This document shows, piece by piece, positions 11,773 to 23,263 of a stretch of 26,147 bases of DNA. The stretch lies in assembly GCF_026151205.1 (NCBI RefSeq), contig NW_026971869.1, positions 1 to 26,147 on the forward strand, read 5' to 3'. This stretch comes from Bolinopsis microptera (Eukaryota; Ctenophora; Tentaculata; Lobata; Bolinopsidae). Position numbers and translations under genes: made by a program. Below the pieces are notes generated by a model. The model ran no database searches and was not told where the DNA came from. It saw only the letters and a list, made by a program, of their open reading frames with translations. How positions within the stretch are numbered: position 1 is the first letter of the stretch; every line of letters starts with the position of its first letter.

Positions 11773-14700
11773 GGGGATTAAAGGCAAACAAAATAACATT
11801 AAAACCTCGGTTTATTCTCTGTAATTGTTTTACAAGACGGGGTCTATTTAAATACAAAAAACGGGGGACCCAGGTAAAAAATTGTCCGGCTAAGGGAACT
11901 CCTGGGCCCGACTTGGCCCCCTACCTAGCTAGGTCATTTATGCCGCGGAAAAAAAGTTAAACAACTTTACGGACCTTTGCTTTAGGGAAATGTTTGGAAT
12001 TCATGTTTTGGATGTTTCCAGTGGGGAGTTTCCACTAGGTTGGGGAACTAGTTTAAGGCGCTTTTTTTGGACTTCGGTTTTTGGGCCAGGGTAATTCTGG
12101 TTTTTGTCGAACTAGCCATTTACTTTGGTAGGTTTCACGGTTTTTGTATTGGAGGGTTCGATGGGAATGAAGAGGACTCAGGAGTGGACGGGGGACGTTG
12201 GTGGGGGAACTGATCTGTGTAGGTTGGTGCAACAGAGCGGGGAACCCGAGTTAGGGGGCTTGACAGGTTGCTTGGGCAAGGGCCGTGGGATTCAGGGGTT
12301 GTTTTATTCTAAACTTGCGGAAGGAAAAAGAACTGTTGACCGGAGATTATCGTGGGCTGGCCTTAACATTAGGAATTCACGTTCAAAATTTCGTGGCTTT
12401 TGCCAGGGTAGGTTCTGCATCCAGACGGTGACTTGGCAAAAAGACAGGAGGCCGTGGGCTCCATAGCTGCGAGGGTTATGCTCAACGGGTTGAAGGGGGC
12501 CTGTCGACGGTTTGGGGGACCATTCTCATAATGTATGGTTTTTTAGAGCCAAATGCTGCTATGCAGTGTTAAAATTCCAGACTATCTTTCTACTATTGCT
12601 AGATTTCGCGGTCACTATTGCAATGGGACTTTATCCCATATATGGGGACCCCGTTCCCAATAGTTTAAAAGTAAAAGTACAGAGGCTAGGTGTTGGTTGT
12701 GGGCTAAGTAAAGGTCAGGGAACGGATTCATGGGGCAACCTCTCAAAAAAATTTGCGCTTTAGTTAAAGGGGGGGACTGTTGGCAATAGGGGGCTTATCA
12801 ATGGGGGTTGCCACGGTGGTTGGTTCTGGTGCCATAAAACTTGTAGGTTACCGAGGCCACAAATTATGACGTTGAACGGGGCCCCCCGGGTTGTTAACCA
12901 TGGGTTAAAGTCAAGCCTCGCCGGTTAGATTTTCCATCAAAAAACGAAAAGTTTCACCAACAAGACCCCACCGTCCAAAAATTCTTACCGGGAGGTTGGT
13001 GGGTAAGGTAACCTTTCTACTTCACCCCGGGAAAAGGGTGAGAGAGGGGTCTGTTTTGGAGGGAAAACTACTGCTAGCTGCTTCAAACCGATCGAGAGAG
13101 GGTTTTCTGCTTCCTGGGGGCACTTTCTTCAGAGGGAGACTTCCCTGGGATCGCAGTGGGCCGGGGGGCTCGTTGCCCCGTGATATGCTTGTTGACGCTT
13201 TCTCAAAAACCCTCCTTCATTAAACGGTTTCATGAAACATGGGAAAATATGGGAGTTTTTTTAGGGGGACACCTATCGCAGGAAGTTTTAATTTGTTCAA
13301 TTGTTCGTCCAGTCGTTCTCAGGGGGCAATCTGGGCCTAATAAAAGTTTCCCTTTAATAAAAAGGGGAAATTTTGTATTGTTTTCCGTTGTGCTTGCTTT
13401 TGTATCGCCACTTTTCCGGGGGGAAAAAGGGGGGAGGCGGAAGTCTTTTTGATACTTTCAAAAATTCTAAAATTTTCGGGGAAAGCAGGGCCAGTAAAGG
13501 GGTTAACAGGAGGCATAGGGCCTCTGTTTGATGCTGCAAACGGTGTAAATTCCCCCACTGGGGGACACCCCAAAGCCCAACATTTCCCGGATTAGGAGGT
13601 GGCTTCGTTGAGGTTCAGCGAATTGGGGACTCTGAAGCAGCCCTTTAGAAGGTAGGTTTCTTCCTCTGGGTTTTGAGTGTAGGTGTTAGGAGGTTATTTA
13701 GGCTGTAGACATTTTTCGTTCGCATTGGGATCAAGTATAAAATCACCAAGGCTCAGTGGCGTTAAGGGGGAAAAAAGGTAGGATGAAACCAGAGGGAAAA
13801 AAACTTAATTGATTGCGTAATGGGGAAGTAGTAAAAATGATAATGGAAATAGTAGTTTTAAAATGAAAGTTTAGTAAAACATTTGATAATTAATTAAACC
13901 AATTTTTTTGTTATCAATTAAAAAACTGGTTATTTTTTGTTTCTGCGTGCATTCCGCCGCTTATGTAAAATTTTTCAAAGGTGGATATGTTCCATGTTCC
14001 CCCTTTTTGCTGGGGGAATATTGTATTTTTCTTTAATTACCGTTGGAAGCCGTTTTAAGTGGCTTTTTTTAATTCATTTCACGGGAGACTGGGCAGATAA
14101 CCCCAAGGGCCAGATCTGGGGTTGGCTACCCAACCTCCCAGGGGGACATTAAAAAATATTTATGCTGGTTTTAATTTTGTTAACCCTGCAATCAAACCAT
14201 TTCTGAACAACTCTTTCCCCTTCTTCAAGAGGACTCCTTGGATTTAACTACGGGAAATTAAAAATATTTAGTTTAGGGAACGGGCCGGTATTATATTTTT
14301 AGATAGGGAAGCTGCTTTTTGCAGTGATAAAATATTATTGGCCACTATGCAAGTAAACCAAATATAAATAAAAAAAAAAGGCAACCAATTTTAAACCAAT
14401 TACCGTTTGCTGTCTTTTTTTAAAATACAACAGTTTTAAACTTTTGTTTAAGGTTATTTTTGTGGTTATCCTCAGAGAGGTTTTGTCGGGGGCAACTATT
14501 TACTGAAAAATCCAAACACAGGTCCCCACAAATTTCTTTTTACCCGTGGTTTTTGATTAAATTATTTATCGTTTAACATTTACCCCCCACGGCCGAAAGG
14601 GAACGGAAAAACATACCCCGCCATGTGGTTACCCACAGATTTTTTTTTCTCTTTATAAATAATTAAGGATTTTTGCTTTGCTAGTGCAATATTTTTTTTT

Positions 14701-15199
14701 AATGCACCGAAATTTGGTTAAACAAATAGTTCCTGGGCTATTTGTCCTCCATTTAAGTTAAAGGTTTCCCAAAAATTAGCTAAATTATGAAAAACTTTTT
14801 TCAATTATTAAAAAAAAACCTGTTCTTCCCGCCAGTGCAGGGGCTTGTGTGCCCAACCATTTCAAATTCCACAAAAATTTTACTATCTAGAACTTGCCCT
14901 GGTTTTAACTGGCAGGAAAAAAGGTGCGTTAGGGACGTTTCCCGCCGAACATGTGCCGCTAAAAAAAAAACCCCGGCATGGTTCCCCCGGGTGGGACTAA
15001 TCCCAACACATTTATTTGGGTTTTATTTTACATAAAACACCCGATTTCATCCAAAAACGGAAAAGTTTTTATTGTTGTTGCATAAATTTCATTGGGACCC
15101 TTAATGGCCTTTTAAGGTTCTGAAAAAAATTGCGTCCTTGGATTGTAATGTTCAGGACAGGGATAGGCAATCTTGAGCCATGACGGGTGCTTTAATTGA
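11773..15199. other. Unassigned stretch with a strand-composition switch
   Basis: No gene is recognised. From 11.8 to 13.6 kb the + strand is strongly G-rich: in 12181-12240 I count 30 G and 7 C. After about 13.8 kb it becomes A/T-rich with more C than G. Plus frames at 12125-12466 (113 codons) and 12996-13223 are Gly/Arg-rich and carry no motif I know. Around 13880-13920 there is an AT-rich segment with a 7-bp inverted repeat (TTGATAA / TTATCAA), too weak to list separately. Confidence 0.45.
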
Positions 15200-15490
15200 G
15201 TGGCAACACCCTTCTTATATTTAAATTTACCTTTTCTAAGTTTTGGGCACTTACCCTTTTACTCAATAAACCTTTCCTGTTTTGGGCAAACTTTAACTTA
15301 CTCCCGATCCTAGCTTTTGGCATACTTTTTTTTAACTTAATTTAATCTTTTTCTGGCTTTGGCCCACTTTAATTAAGATCTTTTTTCTAGCTTTTGGGCC
15401 CCAACTTAAATTTAAATTAATCTTTCCTGCTTATTGGCCCCCACTTACTTAATATCTTTCCTAGTCTTTGGCAATTTTAATTTAAATATT
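15200..15490. repeat. Degenerate minisatellite, unit about 33-42 bp
   Basis: A core like CTTTTGGGCC followed by CACTTAA and an A/T-rich spacer recurs at 15241, 15281, 15314, 15356, 15391, 15431 and 15465. Spacings are 40, 33, 42, 35, 40 and 34 bp. A CTTTCCTAG-type segment usually precedes the core. A weaker match near 15200 may be an eighth copy. Spacing varies as expected from homopolymer indels around a unit of about 37-38 bp. The sequence is unrelated to the minisatellite at 561-2140. I cannot assign it to a known family. Confidence 0.7.
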
Positions 15491-15659
15491 CTGTCAGGAT
15501 GAGCCCCGAACCCCCTTTTTTGGGCATATGGTCCATCTTGTTTATCTTTTCCTGTCACAATGTGTTTGGGGGGGGGGGGGGACCACCAGGGTTTACCAAA
15601 GAGGGAAACTAGCAGGTTCATTAGTCCCCCCCGTAAACAACAAACCAATTTATTTTTGT

Positions 15660-15929
15660 TTACTTACCTAATTCTCGTCTATCCATTTTTTTATTGTGCC
15701 ACATTAAAAGTGCTAATATTCCATTTTTTTCCACTAGGAAAAATTTTTGCTGGAAGTAGTACTTGGGGCCCATTTTTGCTAGGGGGGCCCACACTTGATT
15801 TATCTGCATTATTGGGGGGTTTTTCCATAGCTTTTTTTTGTGACATTGGTAAAATATATTTTGTAGCTTGCATTCCATGTTTTGCAATTTTGCAGGGGGG
15901 GGAACGCTAAAATTAATGGAGACCCACAT
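15660..15929 (-). CDS. Tentative minus-strand exon ending at a splice donor
   Basis: Two minus-strand frames are open over the same bases: 89 codons (15660-15929) and 60 codons (15691-15873). The second is rich in Lys, Ser, Pro and Asn, like a soluble linker. The first runs into an AG|GTAAGT site, with the exon ending at 15668 and GT at 15667-15666, which matches the eukaryotic donor consensus. Runs of 6 to 8 A within the stretch are likely places for a frameshift joining the frames. I recognise no domain. An AGGTAAGT string is expected about once by chance in 26 kb on two strands, so the case rests on the coincidence of donor and open frame. The opposite plus frame (15560-15910) is also open and hydrophobic, so this may simply be low-stop sequence. 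Confidence 0.2.
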   Translation of the reverse strand: MWVSINFSVPPPAKLQNMECKLQNIFYQCHKKKLWKNPPIMQINQVWAPLAKMGPKYYFQQKFFLVEKNGILALLMWHNKKMDRRELGK

Positions 15930-18900
15930 TGTTCTGGTAGAAGTTAATTCTTGGCCACATTAAGTTGTCTTGGGCTTTTAGGGGGATTCTATTGTTTGGT
16001 AAAAATGTGAAGGTTCAAACTGGATTCAACCGTTTCTTACTTGGAAAATTACTGATAGGTCATAGGGATAACAAAATTTACTGGAAACAAAAATAAATTA
16101 ATTTTCGATTTTGGGGTTTGCAACCAATATTTATTGCCATGGGCCATAAAATTGTTCGCTGTATGCCTTTAATCACTTAACTGGTACGGGAAAAAAAAGA
16201 AAAATCGTTTTTCGCACCCAAAAATACTTTGGGTTAATTAAGCTACAACAAGGGCAAATCTTTCCCTTATTTCCACGGGGGTGGGAGGGAACCATCCTTA
16301 AATTCGAAGGGATAAGTTTTGATCAATGATCTAATTTAGATATTTTATATTTAACTTCGCTGTCCAAAAAATAATTTTTCCAGTCGGGGGGGGGGGGGGG
16401 GACGGTTTTTTTTTTATGGTGTTTTCCAATGGATGTGGGGGAACAACTCATCTCGGGGGGTATTGCATAGGTTTTAATTTTGCTAATAAAATTTACCTGA
16501 ACAACTTATTGATAACGAACTTTGTTTGTAATTTGTAGCGGGAAAAACCATTTTTCCCTAGTCAACTCTTTATGTAAACCATTAGACTCAATCCCCAATG
16601 TTTAGGATTGGGCGCGGTTGGGGTGTAAGTCGTAGTTTATATTAATTTATTAAAGTCCACTGGGTTGATTTCAGTAAATGTGGCTTAAAGTTTCTCATTT
16701 TGATTCCAGATTTTATTTATACTTGTTTACACATATAACCATTGGATTATATGTAATTTATTTAAAATTATAAATAACATATATGGACCCAAAACACATT
16801 TGTGAATAATACCGATTGGAGTGGGGGGCAAAAAGGGCCTTTAAATAACTTTCAGGGATTGGCTGAAAACCCGAACTGAAAAGATCTGGGCAACCTCCAG
16901 ACTTACTTACTTTATTTCCACACGTGTTTTTATATTTCGGCAATATTTTTCTGCCGTTTGGCCTTGATTTTCCTTAATTTGTCAATTCTGTAAACAAAAT
17001 AACCCTAGATTAAATTTCGTCTAGCTTTAAAAATTAATATTTGAACTTAATCGATGCGAGGGTGTATGTTGTTTGGGTCCCTTGCTCTTTTTTTTTTTTA
17101 GTATTTGTATTATTGTAACAATCAGGATTACAATGGAGGCGTCAAAAAAACCATAATGCGGTTTTACATTTGTTTTCAATACCTTAGGGCATGCAGGTGC
17201 CGGTCCTTCATTTTTGGTGCATTAAAATTTTTTATAAGAAATCAAATTTAGGGTAAAGAAAGTATCTGCCTTTGGGGTTTGCCAATTTGTTCCATTTTTG
17301 TGAAGTCTTTAGCTATTTTAATGTGGGGCTTTAATTCTCGAAACATGTGTGGAACCCACTGGGTTAGGGCGTGTTGAGGAAAATGGGGGTTTCCAAGCCT
17401 CTGGGATTAATCCATTTTCATGGAAAACCACTCTGATTTTTTTCTTCGGAATAAAACAATTCGATTTTCAGTTTGTGGAAACACAAACAAGGAAAATTGA
17501 GAATAATTCTTGTGCGTGGGTAGAGACACAAGGATGGGTTCGTTTTTCTAAACCCAAATCAAAATTAAGTGTGTGGACTATATTTAGAAAAAATATATTA
17601 ACCCCTCGGCACTGAAAAATTGAAAGAGGAGGTGAAAAACATCTAAATTATGAAACGAACGATTTTAACTATAAAAACCCAGGTGCACTATAACAAGGTG
17701 CAACGTCTAGTTGGATCCTGCAATAAGGTACACGTTTGATTATTTTCTTGTAGAGGTTAAGGGGACCCCCTTCCTTAGTAGAGGTGGACATCAAACGAGG
17801 GGGAGTGAAATATGACTGCTTAAAATAATAATGGCACTACCCATCTAGGAAAAAAAAAATATTTTAAGTAATTTTTTAATTAAAGTGTTGGACTTTGGAA
17901 CGTTGGTAAACTGTTTGGCCCCAAAAATTGTGGGAGCAAAGGATCCCCGAATGTTCAACTTACCATTTTCACAAGCTTTTGCCGGGACTGTTTTCTTCGT
18001 TGTCAGGCATCTGGAAGTCCCAGGGGGGGCTTTTTAGGGAAGACTTGGTGAATTGCAGACGCGCTGGAGGCGGGGAACCGTATTAACTGGGGCGTATGGC
18101 TTTTTGTTATTCCTGAAAATTAGCAATTTGGGCGGGCGCATTTAAAAACTTGCCGGGAATTTGAATCAGTCCCGTAATTTGTGTGGCTTTACTGTTAGAA
18201 TCATTTAATAAAACAAACAAAAAAAATAGGCTCATCCACAAAAAAGCTTCCTCCGCATAAAAAAATGGCCGATTATATCAAGGTTTATTGGAAAATTAGG
18301 GGCGTAGGGCACTGCATTTATCGTTTATCTGGGGGTTCCAACCCTAGCTCCATTTTAAAATATAAAAGGAATTCTGTTTCTTAATTATAGGATGGAATGC
18401 CAAAGCCCGTGGGAATGTGAATTTTACTTTTTGACACACCCCAAAAATCGGGGAAGTTAAGAAAATTTATCTTTTCGGTTTTCATTAGGGGGGAAAATCA
18501 GCTGACAGCCGAGCCGAATACAGTATAAGCCAAATTTGTTATTTGGCACACCGCTTACTTTTTCTTGGTGCAGTGGTATTTGTTATCTCCTGTTCGGTTT
18601 TACATTAGGGTCACAAATGCCCTGGTTGGGGGTAATGGATGTCCACCCCAGTTTCTATAACCCCAAATAAAATTGAGGGGGGCTCTAAACGAATATGTAG
18701 TTTATTTTACGATGGATTTCAAGGCCCTTTAACATAGTTGTGGTTTTTCCCTTCGTGGGTTTCCAAATTGCAATCTTCTTTTTTTTTTTACTTATATAGT
18801 ATAAATAAAGGGCAAAAGACGTATATAAAAAAAGCAATATATTAAAAAAGCGAAGGACGATATTATATATATTTCGGGTGGCTGTATTTTTTCCTACAAC

Positions 18901-21900
18901 ATTTAAAAAAGGTCGGTTGTGGGAATATTTAGATTCTTTTCGAAAACTTCTTGGCATCATTTCTTAAACCATTCCGTTAATCTTTCAAACATTTTTGGTT
19001 ATAGAGTTATTAGTGTTGAAAGTATTAAAATAATATATTCTGTTTATATTTCCATTTTTTACTCGGACTCCAAAGGGGGGACATTTCACCTTATGTTTAT
19101 TCCCCTCGACCTTTTTCGCACAAAAAAAAACACTCCGGAGGAAAAAAGATTAATTCCAACCTTACAATCTTATCGTTTTATAATACCCATCCAAGCGTTA
19201 TTTTATGTTAATAAGTAAGCTGGTGTTGTCAATCCTCATTGATCAAAGATAAACCACTTGGACCATTTCCTAACTTGAAAATTGCACAAAAAGTAGGAAA
19301 ACATATCAACATATTAGCAAAATCGGATTTTTAAAGAGTGTTTAAATTTTAGTGAAGGAATTCTTTTTGTTTCTTTACTGGGATACCTTATAGCCCTCGG
19401 ACCTTTTTACCCTTCCATTAAAATAAACACATCTGGGTACTTCATTTCCGTAATAACATCCTCTTTATTGTTTACACCTCTTTTATCCTTATTTTATTTC
19501 TGTATGGCCTAAAAAACGGGGGTGTCCTAAAAAAACACATATAAAATTGCGGCTATTTAACCCCAAAAAAAAAACCGTTTTTTTTGGGGGGGGACCAAAT
19601 ATTTATTACCTATTTGGCATGGGCTACTGTTGTTCCTTCAACAAGCCACTGGGGAAAATACGATTTTCATTTCATGCCTATCCTTTACCGGTTCTTTCAA
19701 CAAACCGCATTGGGTTATATTTTTTTTCACTGTCCGAGAAATTAGATGGATTCCAAGGGGGACCTTTTTGGAGTGGGACTAAAAATCTGTGATTTGTCTG
19801 TTACCTGGGGGTAGTGTGATTTTACAAGGCACCACCATTTTGCGGCCAAACTTTTATAGTTTTAGTAAGCCTAGTTAAGGGGGTGGTGGGGGGGGGGACC
19901 GTCGTTTACGTTTTCTATTTGTTGGTTATTGGCATTTTTTAAAGATGGAAAAACGGTCATCAATAATTTTAACTTCATAGGATAGCTTTCACGGCTATAC
20001 TATTTTCGTGCGAGTTGTGCCTTCAAATTTAAACAAATTGTTTTTTTAACAAAGTATAAAAACAGTCTAATAGTATTACGTGTGTTTTTCGTGGTTAAAG
20101 ATTACTAAATTTTGCAAAAGAGTTTATTGGGGACCCTGGGGCTGGGGAGGTAGGGATGTCTTGATCAACCAAGTTATTCGTTGGAATTAAGCGGCGGGGT
20201 TTTGTAGTTAGTTAAAACAAAAAGTTGTGTAGTCAGTTTTTGGTTTTTTAAATGTTTTAAATGATTAGGAATTGTTTTCCACAAAGGACTTCGGTCCATT
20301 TCTCAACTTTTACCAAAATTTATCAGGAAAAGGTTTAATACTTTTCCAAACTCTTCATTTTTTATAAACTCATAATAGAGTTGATAGCAATTGTTTTATT
20401 TTCATCGATACTTATAAACGTAATAGGGGATAAACACAGGTCTTTTTTCAAGATCCAGGCGATTGCTGTACAATTTCAAAGTCCAGGACACATCGTGGAG
20501 CAGCCTACCTTTCCCTATTATCTGATAGGATCCTAAGACACAGGTAACTATTTATGGTAACATTTTTTTTTATAATTTACCTATAGTGTTTTTAGTGTTT
20601 TGTAAGCGGATGGCACCAACCCTACCCATCTTCTGATAACATTCTCTCTGGTAAATATACTGCATCCATACTTGTATGATACTGGAAATAGAAAACGTAT
20701 GAAATAGGGAACAACAACGAAGCGCGGACAAAAATATTTCCAAGCTTATTATTCCTGTTGAGGAAAACCGGCCGCGGTTAACCCCAGAGCAAGTTTGGGG
20801 CAAGGATCGATGAGACTTATCGATTTCATTAAACCATTTTAAATTACTTATTCCCACACACTAACAACATAATAAAATGTCAAAACAAAATATTCTTATT
20901 TTCCCCGTTAACACAAACCCCAAAAAACTTGTGTTCAACTCAGGGGGAACTTTTTCGCTATTTTAACTGGGACCTTAGTAAAACCTCTTTGGGGGGTCTA
21001 CATTAAAAGTTTTGCCAACAATTTTTGCAAAACGGCATAAATTTGGGTGTATTAATTAAAAGTTTTTCCTCTAGATACGTGTACATTTTTTTACCTTATA
21101 ATTTAAGTGGGTCATTAAAAAATTTTAAACTTATTGAATTATAATTTATTGATTATGGGGAGGGGAATTGATTATGGGACCCAATTCAAATCGGCGGGAC
21201 CAATCAAGGGGGACCAAACAAATACTTTTTGTAAGGTCAAATTCAAGTTTATAGCCTTCCCTATCTCAATTAAGTGAACTATTGTTAAATTTACCATTCA
21301 TATACCCTTTAAAAATGTTGCTATTTTGGGTACTTACATTTTTGAACAGTGGTTTAATTTTTTCTAATAATTATCGCATTGTAGGGGGGGAACCTTAGTT
21401 TGCTTTTTCATTTGGTACACCAACTTATAATTCGTCACTAGAGTGGATGGACTTTCCCCTTTCAGTTCTCAAGGGGTGGGTTCCTTAACCAATAATTCTT
21501 CAAGGTAATTTTCCACGTTTCTCAGTTCATTTAAAAGTGGGCGCTTTACAACAAGGGGCATCAGTTCCGTCTTTCTTAAATTTTCTGACCCATTTTTTTT
21601 TTTGTTGGTTTTTTCTATGGGAAATTTTTAACCCCAATATACATAGGCAAAGATATTATTCCGCCAGGGAATGTTATCTAGGAGGTGTTTTTCGTTTGTT
21701 ACGTTTGTTAGGTTTTAGTGTATTGTTTTTCTCAAAAACAATGTTTTCCGGGGAAAAAAACCGGGTCAAAAAAACCGGTTCCAAATAGGGGGACGACAAA
21801 TATAATGATGTTCTGCCCTGGGGGGAAAATTTGATTGAGGGAACCCTTTGCGAAAGCAAAACAGGCCGATTAATTACGGGGGACGCTACTTTCATTTCTG

Positions 21901-22158
21901 CGAGTTTCATGTAGAAAAAACAAAAAACTTCCGGTTATTTCTTCCTCTTGTTATTAAAAATTATAGCAACTCCAAAAGTGACCAACGAAAACCTTAAGGG
22001 GGGACAAGCTTCCTCTTTGCTGGGGCCCACAAAAAAGGAAATTGGAAACTCTCTAATCCGCGGAAGTAAATTGGTTTCTAATTGAGGGCGATAAATTAGC
22101 AGGCTTTTGAGGCCTTCTGGTCGTGGCGTTAACTTTTTTTCCCGAGCCAAACGAGGAC
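15930..22158. other. Unassigned 6.2-kb stretch, AT-rich
   Basis: I see no recognisable gene, RNA gene or ordered repeat. G runs of up to 16 bases (16386-16401) are probably artefactual. Frames of 80 to 99 codons occur at 18685-18960 (minus, with a hydrophobic segment), 18919-19218 (plus) and 20570-20857 (minus). None has a family motif, and the first two overlap each other. The segment 20881-20940 has 16 C and 3 G on the + strand, the reverse of the skew seen at 8-13 kb. Confidence 0.5.
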
Positions 22159-22172
22159 AGCCAATATTGGCT
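22159..22172. promoter_or_regulatory. 14-bp palindrome holding CCAAT in both orientations
   Basis: AGCCAATATTGGCT is a perfect palindrome and presents a CCAAT box on each strand. CCAAT is the core recognised by NF-Y-type factors in eukaryotes. About 1.6 perfect 14-bp palindromes are expected in a random 26-kb sequence, so the site may be chance. No transcript can be assigned to it. Confidence 0.2.
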
Positions 22173-22217
22173 TGTTACCACCCAACCCCCAAAAACTAGG
22201 GCAGTGACAAAACTTAA

Positions 22218-22231
22218 GTCCCCGCGGGGAC
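22218..22231. repeat. 14-bp GC-rich palindrome
   Basis: GTCCCCGCGGGGAC is a perfect palindrome 46 bp downstream of the CCAAT palindrome. It lies in a short C-rich zone (22218-22260) where C and G run lengths are doubtful, so the symmetry could be fortuitous. Confidence 0.25.
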
Positions 22232-23033
22232 CCCCACCCCCCACACAACACCCACCTCCACTATTAAAAAAAAACCGCCCTTTTCCCTCCGCCCCACCAC
22301 ACCGTCATTATAATAATTGTCATAGCATTGTAGGGGGGGGACAATTTTTTCTTGTTTTACAAAACATTTTGAACTCCTTGCTCCGGGGAAAATGCCAATT
22401 TTAAAAGCTTGGAACGGGGGATGGCGGGGTGTGGGCCCGGGGGGACGCCACTTGGGCAGCCAACCCTGCCCAACCGTAAGCAGCTATGGTGCCTTTTGCC
22501 AAGAAAAGAAGGGGGTGGGGGGACCCTTGTTGGGGGAGGAGGCCTGGATCAGTGGAGGAAATGCTAACAAAAAAAAACGGTCACTAAGGAGGGCTTAGAT
22601 TCACCCTCACTCCAAGGGACACTTCATCGCCTCCCACTCCAGAAAAAAACATGCTTTCTACGGGGGTGATGGCCCATTAAAATTTGTTTTGTATTCTTGG
22701 GACTATAGTTAAACCTCCTTTAGCGTGTTATTATCCTTAGACCTTATTCTTTTTTGGAAATGGCATGACCGGGAACCCTGGAATGTCTGCTAATAGGAGG
22801 GAAAAATATTAGTGTAGTATAATATGGTTAGGCATTGTTTTAACAGTTGATTCTTCGGGGGGCCCGGGGGACTGTTTAAAACACTATAAAACATTTAAAA
22901 CCCGGCCCGCAAAAGGGTTTATATAAACAGATCCAACCCCGGCCCGGCTAACGGGATTGGGGATCGATCAAACCCAAACAACGAAAGCAGTATTTGCGGC
23001 AGCGGCCCACACGGAAGTTTTTTGTGTTTAAAT
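22232..23033. other. Unassigned GC-richer stretch
   Basis: No gene is recognised. Short frames on both strands are Pro- or Gly-rich and arise from C and G runs. CCCGGCCCG occurs at 22901-22909 and again just upstream of 22946, and a 12-bp palindrome GTTTATATAAAC (22917-22928) between them contains a TATATAA string. A TATA box is possible, but palindromes of this size are common by chance and no downstream gene is established. Confidence 0.4.
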
Positions 23034-23073
23034 ATGTAATCCCCGAAACAGGCCCAGGCTGCGGGGATTACAT
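23034..23073. repeat. Hairpin with perfect 12-bp arms
   Basis: ATGTAATCCCCG at 23034-23045 is the exact reverse complement of CGGGGATTACAT at 23062-23073, with a 16-nt loop. Under equal base frequencies, perfect 12-bp arms with a loop of 20 nt or less are expected about 0.03 times in this window, so this is unlikely to be chance. Each arm contains TAATCC, the core bound by K50-type homeodomain proteins (Bicoid/Otx class) in animals, placed as an inverted pair. The structure could instead be a small inverted-repeat element or an RNA stem. I cannot tell these apart. Confidence 0.55.
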
Positions 23074-23132
23074 TTTCATTTAGCCCTTGAAGCGTGAAGT
23101 GTTTATGGATTATATAATTATTCTTTTTCCGG

Positions 23133-23156
23133 CGATTTTCGGGGGACCAAGGGGAT
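23133..23156 (+). repeat. Direct repeat, copy 1 (CGATTTT...GGGACCAAGGGGA)
   Basis: This segment reads CGATTTT, then a C and a G run, then ACCAAGGGGA followed by TTTTG. A matching segment lies 189 bp downstream at 23322-23341. The two differ by three extra bases in the G run, which may be a sequencing artefact. The two copies flank the candidate 80-bp intron. Confidence 0.4.
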
Positions 23157-23182
23157 TTTGATTAACTTTAGGGGGATAGAAG

Positions 23183-23262
23183 GTGAGTTGGCATTTTAAA
23201 ATTTGTGTTTTATTATCGGACATTACGAGTTGATTTAGGTAATATTTCTTTCTTCTTCACAG
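23183..23262 (+). other. Candidate 80-bp spliceosomal intron
   Basis: AAG|GTGAGT gives a good donor with GT at 23183. A pyrimidine-rich tract ending TTCTTCTTCACAG gives a strong acceptor with AG at 23261-23262. The enclosed 80 bp is AT-rich and in the size range of short introns in insects, nematodes, fungi and plants. A plus-strand open frame follows the acceptor. Against it, the frame before the donor contains a stop at 23169-23171 if the downstream phase is kept. That stop abuts a run of five G, where an indel is plausible. I see no unambiguous branch point. Confidence 0.3.
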
Positions 23263-23263
23263 T

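Noticed and set aside
22917-22928. TATATAA inside palindrome GTTTATATAAAC as a core promoter
   Set aside because: About six 12-bp palindromes are expected by chance, the region is AT-rich, and no gene follows at a suitable distance.
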